64,000 nt of DNA. Origin: Aquincola tertiaricarbonis. GTDB lineage: Bacteria; Pseudomonadota; Gammaproteobacteria; Burkholderiales; Burkholderiaceae_C. Numbering within the stretch: the stretch's first letter is position 1; each line of letters starts with the position of its first letter. Location: NCBI RefSeq assembly GCF_023573145.1, contig NZ_CP097635.1, positions 372,001 through 436,000 of the forward strand. The letters run 5' to 3'. Under the pieces are notes generated by a model, which made no database searches, was not told the origin of the DNA, and saw only the letters and a program-made list of their open reading frames with translations. This document shows positions 17,645 through 27,511 of the stretch, piece by piece. The position numbers and the translations under genes are program-made.

Positions 17645-18274
17645 ATGCACAGCACCAACGCCTGCCGTCAGGCCGGCGCCCCTGTCGGCTCGCCACACAC
17701 GGCAAGCCTCGACGCAAACCGAGCCCGACTCGGCTCGACGACGACCCCGTTCGTCATCGACGCCTCGTTCGACATCCCGGCCGGCCTGGATCTCCAGGAC
17801 GATGCCGGCGCAGACAGCGCCACCGGCGCACCGGGCAGCACCCGCGAGGAGTGGGTGGACGAGTGGAGCGAGGACGACATCGTGCTGCTGCACTGGCGCC
17901 TGCTGCAGGAGATCCGGCACCTGGCCGACCCGGCCACGCCGCTGGAGGAGAAGCTCGACACCCTGCGCTGGGTGTTCACCGAACGCGAGAAGGACGGCCT
18001 GCCGTTCTCGTTCGTGAACTGCCTGCGCGTGGTCGGCTGCAGCCCGCTGTCGCCGATCCCGTACTGCGGACTCGTCGACGCCGAGGAGGTTCGCGAGCGC
18101 ATCCGCCATGGGCTGCGGCCCTGGCTGCACGCGACGCTGGCCCGCTACCCCGACTGGGTGCGCGAGGCCGTGGCGACCCACCCCGAATGGGTCGAGGCCC
18201 GGCTGACCCGCAATCCCCAGTGGATCAACGAGCAGCTCAAGCAGATGTCCGTGCAGGGCGACCTGTTCGCGTGA
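17645..18274 (+). CDS. ICE backbone protein of unknown function, 209 aa
   Basis: Not recognised. The ATG at 17645 is preceded by AAGGAG at ideal spacing. The N-terminal about 60 residues are low complexity. The rest is acidic and helical (EEWVDEWSEDDIVLLHWRLL, LDTLRWVFTEREKDGLPFSF), with three Cys in one stretch (NCLRVVGCSPLSPIPYC) and a Trp-rich tail (YPDWVREAVATHPEWVEARL). No membrane segment. It heads a rightward cluster (17645 to traG) with similar RBS style, so it is probably a soluble accessory protein of the element. Confidence 0.65.
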   Translation: MHSTNACRQAGAPVGSPHTASLDANRARLGSTTTPFVIDASFDIPAGLDLQDDAGADSATGAPGSTREEWVDEWSEDDIVLLHWRLLQEIRHLADPATPLEEKLDTLRWVFTEREKDGLPFSFVNCLRVVGCSPLSPIPYCGLVDAEEVRERIRHGLRPWLHATLARYPDWVREAVATHPEWVEARLTRNPQWINEQLKQMSVQGDLFA

Positions 18275-18366
18275 TCACGCCCACCCCGGGCGCCGTGCCT
18301 CGGGCCGCGCCGACCGATCCGGTCAGGCCGCGGCGGCACGCGCCCATCCGTTCGAAGGAACTCACC

Positions 18367-18642
18367 ATGCTCACGTTCAAGGAAGCCCTCTGCCTGCTGG
18401 CGATCGTCGTCGCCTACGGCATCACCGGGCGCATGGACTACGAAGACGCCCTGCTGATGGAGCAAGTCCGGCCGCAGGTCGGCGCCGACTGCATCCATCC
18501 GCTCGAAGGCGACGACACCCTCCCGGAAGTGGGACCCACCGGGCACCCGCCGGTGGCTCGCCCCATCGAGGGCACCCGTCCGGAGGCGCCCTGCGTCCCG
18601 GACGCTGCGTCGGACCGGCCCATGCGGCTGACCCGGCACTGA
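18367..18642 (+). CDS. small ICE protein with N-terminal membrane segment, 91 aa
   Basis: Not recognised. It starts MLTFKEALCLLAIVVAYGIT, giving one hydrophobic helix or uncleaved signal anchor. An acidic region follows (YEDALLMEQVRPQVGADC), then a Pro-rich tail. GAAGGA lies before the ATG. It sits between two other unknown genes of the backbone cluster. Confidence 0.5.
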   Translation: MLTFKEALCLLAIVVAYGITGRMDYEDALLMEQVRPQVGADCIHPLEGDDTLPEVGPTGHPPVARPIEGTRPEAPCVPDAASDRPMRLTRH

Positions 18643-18653
18643 GGGGAGCCGCC

Positions 18654-18995
18654 ATGCACACCGATGCGCGCCTGGTTCCCGGCCGCGTGCGCCTGCTGTC
18701 CGTGCAGGCGCCCGAGGACATCGAGTACCTCGTCAAGGAGAGCGAAGTGCTGACCGGTCGGTCCGGCCGCACCTTCGTCATCGCCGGTGCCGACCGGCTC
18801 GTCTACCGCGTCCACTGGCAGCCGCTCACCGAACCCGGTGGCCATGTCGCCGGGCCGGTGGTCGAGCGCCTCGGCCACCACGGCGAGGTCCTGAGTCGCC
18901 AGCACCTGCAGCTCTGGGAGTTCCTGGAGCACAGCCTCGTTGAGGCGCAGGCCGCCGGCCAGTTGTTCACCCCTCCGGTCCGCACGACGCCCTGA
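18654..18995 (+). CDS. ICE backbone protein of unknown function, 113 aa
   Basis: Not recognised. A soluble, beta-rich-looking protein (GRVRLLSVQAPEDIEYLVKE, GRTFVIAGADRLVYRVHWQP) with a helical C-terminus. GGGGAG lies just before the ATG at 18654, 11 bases after the previous stop, so it is co-transcribed with the neighbouring small genes. No catalytic motif is visible. Confidence 0.55.
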   Translation: MHTDARLVPGRVRLLSVQAPEDIEYLVKESEVLTGRSGRTFVIAGADRLVYRVHWQPLTEPGGHVAGPVVERLGHHGEVLSRQHLQLWEFLEHSLVEAQAAGQLFTPPVRTTP

Positions 18996-19103
18996 TGGGC
19001 ACCGATCCGCGCTGACCGGCCCACACACCCCGGCGGGTGCATCCCGCCAGGGGTGCTTCCGCCGGCTCTTCCCCCGATCGGGATGCCCCCGAAGGAGTCA
19101 ACG

Positions 19104-20495
19104 ATGAAGATCCAAGTCCGAATCAACGAAGAAGGCGCGCTGCGCAACCAGCGCCATGCCTTCAGCAACCGGTTCACCCTGGTGTCCGAGCTGCTGCAGA
19201 ACGCGCGCCGTGCCGGCGCCCGCCTGATCCGGATCGACCACGATCCGCAGGCACGGATCCTGACCGTGCAGGACGACGGCCACGGCCTGGACGACTTCCA
19301 GAAGCTGCTCAGCTTCCACGAGTCGGGCTGGGACGCCGACACCTGCACGCAGGAGCGCCCCTTCGGCGTCGGGTTCTCGAAGTGCCTGTACGCCGCCTCG
19401 CGCTGCGTGGTGGCCTCGGGCCGGCGCCGCGTCGACATCGACACCGCGGCCGCACTGGCCAAGGCACTGGTCGAGGTCGAGGAGTGCGCCCTGGGTGACG
19501 CGGTGGCAGGCACCCGAGTCGAGCTGCACGGCGTCGACCTGCCGGACCTTGCGCAGCGCGTCGAGGAACTGTGCGCCGGGTTTTCGGTGCCGGTGTGGTT
19601 CAACGGCGAGCCGCTCCAGCGCGCCATGGCCGAGGCCCACCTGGCCACCCAGGCCAGCGCCATCGGCGCCGTGCACCTCGCGGGCACGCGCGACGGCCGG
19701 TACACCCACGACACCTGGGTATTCCTGCAGGGTTTCTGCGTGCTGCGGCCGGCCTGGTCCACACGCGAGGACGTGAACGTCGTGCACCTGGACTCGCGCC
19801 AGTTCATGGCGCGCCTGCCGGACCGCGACCGCCTGATCGACGAGGACGTGCAGCGCCAGCGCATCGACACCGAGCTGAAGGCCTGCTGGCGGCGCACGCT
19901 GGAAGTCGCCAAGACCGAGCTGCCGCCGCGCTACTTCATCGACACCTACTACGGCGTCATGCGCGGCTGGGGCCACCTCGACCTGCTGAACGACCTCGGC
20001 ACCTTGCCGGCGGATCTGTTCAGCCTGGTCTCGGGCTACCCGGTGCAGGTTGAGCATGGCGAGCGCGACTACCTGACGCCGGTGCCGACCGCGCCTTTGC
20101 GCGAGGCCATCGAGTCGGGTGCCGTGCAGCTGGTGGCCCTGGACGCCGTGGGCGACGAGAACGCGCCGCGCTGGATGATGGCGCGCGCCCGCGGGTGGCT
20201 GGTGTTCGACTGGATCGGCGTGCATGCCGACCACTGGGTGATGCGCCACGTCCGCTTCCTGGAGGAGGAGGGTCAGCGCGTGACGCCGGTGGGCGGCAAG
20301 GGCTGGGGCGGCGCGCAGAACGCCGACTGCTCCGGCTTCACCGTCGCGCAACTGCAGACGCTCAACTTCGCTGCGATGGACCTGTCGGAGTTCTACGCGT
20401 CGCTGGTGCCGACCCTGCCGAACGTCAACGCGCTGCAGGCCGGCAGCGCGAGCCGCGTGCCCACCTGCTACTACGGCCAGGGGAAGTGCCAATGA
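19104..20495 (+). CDS. GHKL-family ATP-binding protein
   Basis: A 463-aa protein with an N-terminal GHKL (Hsp90/MutL/HisK) ATPase fold. The N-box is at residues about 30-37 (SELLQNARRAGA), the D-x-G-x-G lid as QDDGHGLDDFQ at about 58-66, and the GxGxxG-like segment as PFGVGFSKCLYAASR. The remaining about 300 residues are not recognised. Start chosen at 19104 with GAAGGAG upstream; the frame is open earlier without an RBS. Its stop overlaps the next start (ATGA). Such ATPases can act as chaperones or DNA-transaction factors. The role in this element is unknown. Confidence 0.75.
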   Translation: MKIQVRINEEGALRNQRHAFSNRFTLVSELLQNARRAGARLIRIDHDPQARILTVQDDGHGLDDFQKLLSFHESGWDADTCTQERPFGVGFSKCLYAASRCVVASGRRRVDIDTAAALAKALVEVEECALGDAVAGTRVELHGVDLPDLAQRVEELCAGFSVPVWFNGEPLQRAMAEAHLATQASAIGAVHLAGTRDGRYTHDTWVFLQGFCVLRPAWSTREDVNVVHLDSRQFMARLPDRDRLIDEDVQRQRIDTELKACWRRTLEVAKTELPPRYFIDTYYGVMRGWGHLDLLNDLGTLPADLFSLVSGYPVQVEHGERDYLTPVPTAPLREAIESGAVQLVALDAVGDENAPRWMMARARGWLVFDWIGVHADHWVMRHVRFLEEEGQRVTPVGGKGWGGAQNADCSGFTVAQLQTLNFAAMDLSEFYASLVPTLPNVNALQAGSASRVPTCYYGQGKCQ

Positions 20496-20905
20496 AGGCC
20501 ATCACCGTTCTGGTCGGCGCCGCATGCGCCTTGTTCGTCAGCGCTGCCATGGCTCAGGAACGACTGCCGGTCCGCGATGCCAGGCAGCTGATGCTGTCGG
20601 CCCTGGACGCACCCGACGGCAAGGCCCACGGCGTCCTGGTCGGTGAGGTCGCCGACGCGATCTCGAAGCGCTTCAGCGCCACGACGCCGATCTACATCGA
20701 CGTGAGCACCGAGAAGCGCTACGCCCAGCCCGGCTGCAGTCGCCTGAACGTGCGCTTCTGGCAAGACGGCGTGCAGCTGCCTAACTACGGCGCTGGCGGC
20801 TTGCAGGCACCGCGGCGGCAGACCATCGACTTCGGCATCAACTACTGCCGCGACGGCCAGCCGCCGCGGTCGCCCGTTTTGATGGACATGAGGCGGCGCC
20901 CATGA
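20492..20905 (+). CDS. secreted ICE protein of unknown function, 137 aa
   Basis: A clear signal peptide (ITVLVGAACALFVSAAMAQE) and a mature domain with two Cys (YAQPGCSRLNV and INYCRDGQPP) that could form a disulfide. It overlaps the GHKL ATPase gene upstream and the TraF-like gene downstream, both by ATGA. Location just before the thioredoxin-fold TraF-like protein suggests a periplasmic component of the mating apparatus. Confidence 0.65.
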   Translation: MKAITVLVGAACALFVSAAMAQERLPVRDARQLMLSALDAPDGKAHGVLVGEVADAISKRFSATTPIYIDVSTEKRYAQPGCSRLNVRFWQDGVQLPNYGAGGLQAPRRQTIDFGINYCRDGQPPRSPVLMDMRRRP

Positions 20906-21813
20906 CGCTGCGCCGCCCTGCCTCGCGCCAAGCTGGGCTCGCACTCTGCCTCGTTGTCATGCTTGGCAGCGGGGCGATCGTCCTTGCGCAGCCGCAGGAC
21001 CCCGGACGGCCATACTGGTCCGACAACTGGCGCGGCTGGCACTTCTACGAGGAGCCGGAGATCCCGCCGCCCGAACCACCGGCTTCCGCACCGCGGCAGC
21101 CCGCACCGGCATCGAGCGCCGCCACCGCACCCCGGCGGTCGCCCCCCAAGCCCCCCGAGATCGTCGAGTTCGAGCGCCTGCAGAAGGCCCTCGAGGAGCG
21201 CCGGCACATCGCCATCATGCGGCCGACCGAAGCCAACGTACGCCGCTACATGGAGCTGGAGGCCCAGGTGGTTGCGCGCGCATCCACCTTCGCCGACGTG
21301 GCGCAGCGCATCGCATGGGCCAGCCCCGAACTCGACCCCACGCTCCAGGGACGCCCGGTGAACGCGAAGGCCCTGGAGGTGTTCGACCAGCTTCAGACGG
21401 CCCAGCGCAGCCAGTCCATCAGCGCCCTGGGACGCGACCATGTCCTGTTCTTCTTCTTCCGCAGCGACTGCCCCTACTGCCATGCCTTCGCGCCGACGCT
21501 CGAGGCCTTCCAGGCCCGGCACGGCATCAAGGTGGTCGCGATCAGCGTCGACGGTGGCCCGATCCCCGGCTTCGCGGACGCCCGGCGGGACAACGGGATC
21601 GCCACCACGCTGCGGGTGAGCCAGGTTCCCGCGGTCTACCTCGCCCAACCCTTCACCGGAAAGATCACCCCGATCGGTTTCGGCGTGCTGTCCGAGGCGC
21701 AGTTGGTGGAACGCATCTCGATGGTCGCGGCCTCACCCGACAGCGCAGCCACACCTTTCCTGAGCGCGACTGGCGGCCTGCAGGCCCAGGCCCGCTTGAC
21801 GCACCCGCGCTGA
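20902..21813 (+). CDS. traF: TraF/TrbB-like conjugal transfer protein with thioredoxin fold
   Basis: A 303-aa periplasmic protein. The signal peptide covers the first about 28 residues, then a Pro-rich linker, a helical segment (residues about 85-165), and a thioredoxin domain with active site CPYC (Cys190, Cys193 in RSDCPYCHAF) and cis-Pro loop VSQVPAVYLA. F-type TraF/TrbB proteins help assemble the pilus and oxidise or isomerise disulfides in TraH and TraG. Unlike plasmid F TraF, the CxxC is intact. It is immediately upstream of traH. Confidence 0.85.
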   Translation: MTLRRPASRQAGLALCLVVMLGSGAIVLAQPQDPGRPYWSDNWRGWHFYEEPEIPPPEPPASAPRQPAPASSAATAPRRSPPKPPEIVEFERLQKALEERRHIAIMRPTEANVRRYMELEAQVVARASTFADVAQRIAWASPELDPTLQGRPVNAKALEVFDQLQTAQRSQSISALGRDHVLFFFFRSDCPYCHAFAPTLEAFQARHGIKVVAISVDGGPIPGFADARRDNGIATTLRVSQVPAVYLAQPFTGKITPIGFGVLSEAQLVERISMVAASPDSAATPFLSATGGLQAQARLTHPR

Positions 21814-21860
21814 GGCGGTGAGCCCGCACCGGCGCAGACAGAAATCCAAAGGAGCCCCCG

Positions 21861-23315
21861 ATGAAGCGTACCGACGCCGACCGGTCCCCGTACCGCGCTG
21901 TGGTGGTCGCCCTGTGCTGCTCCGCCCTCGCCGTCGGCCCCGCGCCACTGCGGGCCGGTGACCTGAACGCCGAAGTGAACAACATGTTCAACAGCCTTGG
22001 CGCCATCGGGAACTACACCGCACCGGGAGCGTTCCGGGGGCAGACCTTCAACACCTACACCGGGGGCAGCCTGTTCATGCGGGCACCGAACAAGGTCTAC
22101 CAGCTCGCGGCGATCCAGTTTCCGAGCGCCCGCGCCGGCTGCGGAGGCATCGACGTGTTCGGCGGCTCCTTCTCGCACATCTCGGCGGCCGAGTTCAAGA
22201 ACATGCTGCGCAACATCACGGCCGCGCTGCCGGGCATCGCCTTCCAGCTGGCGCTGGAGTCGGTCTCGCCGCTGCTGGGCGGGCTGACCAAGTGGGCCAA
22301 GGGCCTGGAGACCTGGATCAACAACGCGCGCATCAACTCCTGCGAGACCGCGAAGGCGATCGTCAGCACGGCGGCCGAGGCGGCGGGCTTCAGCTCGCAG
22401 GAGGCCTGTTCCGATCTGGCCATCGAAATGGGCCTGGAGACCGATCGGGATGCCGCGCGCCGCCGCTGCGCGACCGACCGCCCCGGCATCCTTGCCTCGG
22501 CCAGATCCTCAGGGGACGCCAACATCCGCAACAAGGCGCCCTTCGTCGGCAATCTGACCTGGAAGGCGCTGCAGCGCACCGGCACCTACCTCGACGACCA
22601 GGAGCGCGAGCTCATCATGAGCATCGTCGGCACGGTGATCTTCTATCCCGAGGATGCGGCGAGAGACCCCGAACCCGTGGCGCCGACGATCACCTCGATC
22701 AGCCAGCTGCTGTACGGCCAGGCAGCGGGCACCGGCACCAACGTCACGCAGCACCTGCTCCGGTGCAACAACTACACCGACTGCGACGTGGTGACGCTGA
22801 ACACCAGCTACACCCACACGCCCTTCACCGCCCGTGTCGAGACCATGATGCGCTCGATCGCCGACAAGATCGCCACGCGCACGGCGATCCCGAACAACTC
22901 GGCCGAGGTCGGCTTCGTCAATCAGACCACCGAGCCGGTCTACAAGATGCTCTCGATCGGCGCGACGATCCCCGGTTCCGGGCTGTCCGACAGCCTGATC
23001 GCGCAGTACCGCGACGTGATCGCGGCCGACTACGCCTACGTCTTCCTGGAGCGCAACCTGCGCGTGGGCATGGCAGCCCTCGACAAGGACTACACGCTGC
23101 AGCAGACCCAGCGGGATCGCGCCAACCTGGTGAGGCAGCGGGCCCAGGCCATGCTGCTGCAGTTGTCGCAGGAGAAGAACCTGCTGTACCAGAAGGTCGG
23201 CTCGTTCCGGGCGGTATCCAGCCACCTGGAGCAGCTCGAACGGCAGCTGCGTTCGAGCATGCCCCAGCACGTGATGGACATGCTGGGGCAGCAGGCGGCC
23301 TTCCAGGCCCGCTGA
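21861..23315 (+). CDS. traH: TraH, conjugative pilus assembly protein
   Basis: A 484-aa TraH homologue with a signal peptide and the family core: GGSLFMRAPNKVYQLAAIQF, GCGGIDVFGGSFSHIS and LETWINNARINSCETAKAIV. A C-terminal coiled coil (LQQTQRDRANLVRQRAQAML) follows. TraH is a periplasmic/outer-membrane factor needed for F-type pilus extension and mating-pair stabilisation. AAAGGAG precedes the ATG. The expected next gene is traG, but the copy here is only a 5' fragment. Confidence 0.93.
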   Translation: MKRTDADRSPYRAVVVALCCSALAVGPAPLRAGDLNAEVNNMFNSLGAIGNYTAPGAFRGQTFNTYTGGSLFMRAPNKVYQLAAIQFPSARAGCGGIDVFGGSFSHISAAEFKNMLRNITAALPGIAFQLALESVSPLLGGLTKWAKGLETWINNARINSCETAKAIVSTAAEAAGFSSQEACSDLAIEMGLETDRDAARRRCATDRPGILASARSSGDANIRNKAPFVGNLTWKALQRTGTYLDDQERELIMSIVGTVIFYPEDAARDPEPVAPTITSISQLLYGQAAGTGTNVTQHLLRCNNYTDCDVVTLNTSYTHTPFTARVETMMRSIADKIATRTAIPNNSAEVGFVNQTTEPVYKMLSIGATIPGSGLSDSLIAQYRDVIAADYAYVFLERNLRVGMAALDKDYTLQQTQRDRANLVRQRAQAMLLQLSQEKNLLYQKVGSFRAVSSHLEQLERQLRSSMPQHVMDMLGQQAAFQAR

Positions 23316-23376
23316 CACGGCGGTCGGCAGGCCCTTCTTCCGCGGGCGCAGCGCAAGCAACCCGAGGCGGGCCAGT

Positions 23377-23746
23377 CCCCAGGAGCGACGCATGTGGGAG
23401 ATCTACGCCTACCAGAACGCCGACAGCCTGTTCGGCATCTTCAACGCTGCGGCAGCCATCCACGGCTCGGGCGACTACATGGCGGCAGTCGCCGCCGTGG
23501 CCTTCTGCGGGTTCATCGCGGCGCTGGTGGCCTACGCCTTCGCGCCCGAGAAGCTGCAGGGCTGGAAGTGGCTGGCCACCGTGCTGCTGGTGTTCTCCGT
23601 CCTCATCGTGCCGCGGGTGACCGTGGGCGTCGTCGACAAGACCGGCGGATCCGCCGTGAAGGTGGTGGCCAACGTCCCGTTCGGCGTGGCCTTCCTCGGC
23701 AGCGTCACCAGCACGGTCGGGCACACGCTCACGGGCCTGTTCGAGA
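23377..23746 (+). repeat. first copy of 370-bp duplicated traG 5' region
   Basis: These bases match 50344-50713 with a constant offset of 26967 and six differences, all at third codon positions of traG and synonymous. The match begins in the RBS (CCCCAGGAGCGACGC) and ends at TTCGAGA. Confidence 0.9.
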
Positions 23747-23772
23747 GCTATCGAGCTGGCCAAGCGCTTTGA
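23392..23772 (+). pseudogene. traG: truncated traG (N-terminal 118 codons)
   Basis: The first 118 residues are identical to the start of the full TraG at 50359, covering the first two membrane helices. After codon 118 the frame runs into foreign DNA and ends SYRAGQAL at 23772. It stands where traG is expected, directly after traH, and keeps its own RBS. The product would be a short membrane peptide and cannot replace TraG. Confidence 0.9.
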
Positions 23773-24193
23773 GGGATTCGAGCGTAAGGTGAAACGCGGA
23801 ATCGAGATCACTGCCGTCCCCTACATCTGCCCGGCAGGGTTCTGGACGATTGGGTACGGCCATCTCTGCGACCCCAAGCATCCGCCGATCACGGAGGCAG
23901 AAGCCGAGGTCTATCTGGCGCGCGATCTGCAGACGGCACTGACGGCGACGCTGCGCTACTGCCCGGTACTGGCCACTGAGCCGGAGGCGCGGCTCGCGGC
24001 CATCGTTGACTTCACGTTCAACCTTGGCGCGGGGCGGTTGCAGACGTCGACGCTGCGACGGCGCATTAACCAGCGGGACTGGTCTTCTGCTGGGCAGGAA
24101 CTGCGGCGATGGGTCTATAGCGGTGGAAAAGTACTGCCGGGACTGGTCACACGGCGTGAGGCTGAAGCCGCTTGGCTGCTCAACGCCGCATGA
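23747..24193 (+). pseudogene. phage-type lysozyme (endolysin) without start
   Basis: Reading from 23747 gives AIELAKRFEGFERKVKRGIE followed by GFWTIGYGHLC, the start of an R21/P21-type lysozyme (GH24) with catalytic Glu in FEGF and the TIGYGH box. No start codon precedes the Glu; the first usable GTG (23789) lies after it. The frame differs from the truncated traG it is joined to. The rest of the domain (FNLGAGRLQTSTLRRRIN, GGKVLPGLVTRREAE) is intact to the stop. It is a remnant captured at the junction. Confidence 0.8.
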
Positions 24194-24211
24194 ACCAGAG
24201 ATTCAACTGAA

Positions 24212-25363
<1,152 letters not shown>

Positions 25364-25387
25364 GAGAAGTCTCCTGTTGATAGGCAA

Positions 25388-26353
25388 TCAGCGCCACAGC
25401 CCGCTCGGGCGCCAGCGCGGTGGGCGCGGCGTCAAAGCGGATTCCGGCAAGAAATGGGGCGCGTGGAGTGGCAACGCTGATGCTGGCCCAGGCGCCAACG
25501 TCAGTAGGCGTGAGATGCGTTCTTGCGTGGCCGGATGCGTGCGCAACCAGGAGGGTTCGGGATTGCCCCATCCCGGCCACAACCAGGCGCGCCAGGAGCG
25601 GCTGACCCGCTCGATTTTCGCCAGCGCGGACGCAAGCCCCTGCGGGTCGCCAGTCAGTTCCGCAGCGAGGCGGTCAGCGTCGAACTCACGCACGCGAGAC
25701 AAGCCGAGCTGTGCGAGCAGGGCCAGCTGGGGCGAGGCGGCCAGCAGAAGCAGTCCAGGCCAATTGACCGCCACCGCGCCGGCCAGCAGTGCGGGCAAGC
25801 TGAACACAATAGTGATCTATCCGACCATCGCCAGCAGGCTCGTGAGGCGACTGACGGAATCCGCCGGCCCCATGACACGCAGATCCTCATTGGCGATGTG
25901 CGCGACCTCGTGCGCGAGCACACCCGCCAGTTCGCGCGAACTCAGGTTGCGCAGCAGGCCATCGGTGAGGGCGATCGATGCATGCTGCTTCGAGCCGATA
26001 GCGAAGGCGTTGACGACGGCACTGGGCACGTAGTGCGGCACCGGCGTGGCGGACAAACCGGCACGGGCGGACAGTTCGCGCAACATGGCCCAAATCTCGG
26101 GGGCTTCGTGCGGGTGCAGTGCCCGTGCGCGATACAGGCGCAGGGTCAGCGCCGACGCTGCTGCCGGCTCCAGCAGCAGCGCGCCTGCAACTGCAGACAG
26201 CGCGAGCCAAGAGCCGCCTTCGCCGAACAGCAGGCTCCCCGCAGCGGACGCGATCCCGACCAGGGTCAGGGCCAGCAGCCCGGTCTGCAGGCGGTTGAGC
26301 CAGCGATGTTGCAACCACGCAGCGCGCAGGTCACTGGGATGATGACGATTCAT
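25388..26353 (-). pseudogene. htpX: htpX-type membrane zinc protease interrupted by in-frame amber codon
   Basis: The M48 protease gene starts MNRHHPSDLRAAWLQHRWLN, has two membrane helices and the zinc motif LAHEVAHIANED. After RLTSLLAMVG there is a TAG at 25817-25819. The same frame continues ITIVFSLPALLAGAVAVNWP and SRVREFDADRLAAELTG to the natural end at 25388. Relatives have Gln or similar at the TAG, so one CAG-to-TAG change explains it. The C-terminal part carries the third zinc ligand (FDAD), so the product is inactive unless the stop is suppressed. Confidence 0.85.
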
Positions 26354-26828
26354 GCCCAGATCTCTCGGCGACGCGGTCGTCGCGATCGCGCAGCAGCCAG
26401 TAAGTGGTACCAAGCGCAAGTGTGGCGCCTGCCAGCGCGGCGATTTTGGCGGGACTCGTGTCGGGGTCGAGGACCACGAACTTGCGTGCCAGCGCGATCA
26501 GGCCGATGAGGATCACGGTCTTGACCTGGATGATGGTGTCCCGACGCAGCGCCACGCGCACGATGGAATGCTTGAACTCCATCGCAATCAAAAGTGTCAT
26601 GATCATGCCGAACACGCTCTGGAACACCTTGTGGTCCAGGGGATTGAAGGCATCGAGGACCAGCAGCGTGAATACGATAGAGATGAGCTGGAGAAGCGAC
26701 ACCACGATGATGACGGCAATCACCGCCGACAGCACGAGCGCGATGACCCACTCAAAGCGCTCGTAAAAACTCATGATGGCCCACTGGTCACGCAAGACCT
26801 GAAATGGGTTGAGGCGTGTTGATTTCAT
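26331..26828 (-). CDS. psiE: PsiE-family membrane protein
   Basis: A 165-aa inner-membrane protein of the PsiE (phosphate-starvation-inducible E) family with four hydrophobic segments (FEWVIALVLSAVIAVIIVVS, LISIVFTLLVLDAF, FGMIMTLLIAMEF, VILIGLIALARKFVVLD). The GGGAG before the ATG at 26828 supports the start. PsiE is a regular member of heat-resistance loci; its activity is unknown. It overlaps the lipoprotein gene upstream (ATGA) and htpX downstream. Confidence 0.88.
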   Translation of the reverse strand: MKSTRLNPFQVLRDQWAIMSFYERFEWVIALVLSAVIAVIIVVSLLQLISIVFTLLVLDAFNPLDHKVFQSVFGMIMTLLIAMEFKHSIVRVALRRDTIIQVKTVILIGLIALARKFVVLDPDTSPAKIAALAGATLALGTTYWLLRDRDDRVAERSGHESSSSQ

Positions 26829-27067
26829 GAAGATGGACTCCCTGCGAAATTGCCGCTGTCGGGACGATGGCGCATTGCACTGATGCTTCGTTCGACTATC
26901 TCGGCCGGCATGTCCAGCGCCGACATTGCCTGGTCCGTCAGCCCAAGGGCTGCGGCAAAGGACTGCTGATAACCCAGCAAGGTGGGCACTCCGAACGCAG
27001 CCGGCATCACGGCCGCCACACTGCACCCCGCTAGCAATATCAGCGTGACGCTCAGCAGGCCCAGCAT
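26825..27067 (-). CDS. small lipoprotein of the quality-control locus
   Basis: An 80-aa protein beginning MLGLLSVTLILLAGCSVAAV with lipobox LAGC, so it should be lipid-anchored at Cys15. The mature part is short and unremarkable (FGVPTLLGYQQSFAAALGLT). It is coupled to psiE by a 4-base overlap and lies 3 bases after trx. A small hypothetical gene is often seen here in such loci. No function known. Confidence 0.7.
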   Translation of the reverse strand: MLGLLSVTLILLAGCSVAAVMPAAFGVPTLLGYQQSFAAALGLTDQAMSALDMPAEIVERSISAMRHRPDSGNFAGSPSS

Positions 27068-27070
27068 CGA

Positions 27071-27511
27071 TCAGCGCCCAACCTGCGCCGTCGCCCAGCG
27101 CACGATGTCCTGCGCGCCCATGGCGCCCGCCTGACGCCCAATCTCCCGCCCACCTTGGAACAGGGCCAGCGTCGGAATGCTGCGGATACCGAACTGCGCG
27201 GCCAGGTGGGGCTCAGCCTCGGTGTTCACCTTCGCCAGCCTGATACTGGGTTCGAGCTGGCGCGCCGCTTGCTGAAACTGCGGTGCCATCATCTTGCAAG
27301 GCCCGCACCACGGCGCCCAGAAATCGACAAGCAAAGGAAGATCGCTGCGCTCCACGTGGCGCCCGAATGTCGCCGTGGTCAACTCGATGGGCTCGCCCGT
27401 GAACAAGGGCTGCTGGCAGCGGCCACAGTTAGGTTGATCCGCGAGCTTGGCGGCCGGCACACGGTTGATGGACTGGCAATGCGGGCAGACGATGTGAAGG
27501 TGTTCGCTCAT
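27071..27511 (-). CDS. trx: thioredoxin 2 (TrxC-type) of the quality-control locus
   Basis: A 146-aa thioredoxin with an N-terminal zinc ribbon (Cys9-Cys12 and Cys29-Cys32, as CPHC and CGRC) and active site WCGPC at residues 68-72, followed by the cis-Pro loop [10 protein letters not shown]. TrxC-type proteins reduce cytoplasmic disulfides and are induced by oxidative stress; the zinc ribbon tunes redox potential. Its ATG overlaps the ftsH stop (ATGA). Confidence 0.93.
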   Translation of the reverse strand: MSEHLHIVCPHCQSINRVPAAKLADQPNCGRCQQPLFTGEPIELTTATFGRHVERSDLPLLVDFWAPWCGPCKMMAPQFQQAARQLEPSIRLAKVNTEAEPHLAAQFGIRSIPTLALFQGGREIGRQAGAMGAQDIVRWATAQVGR

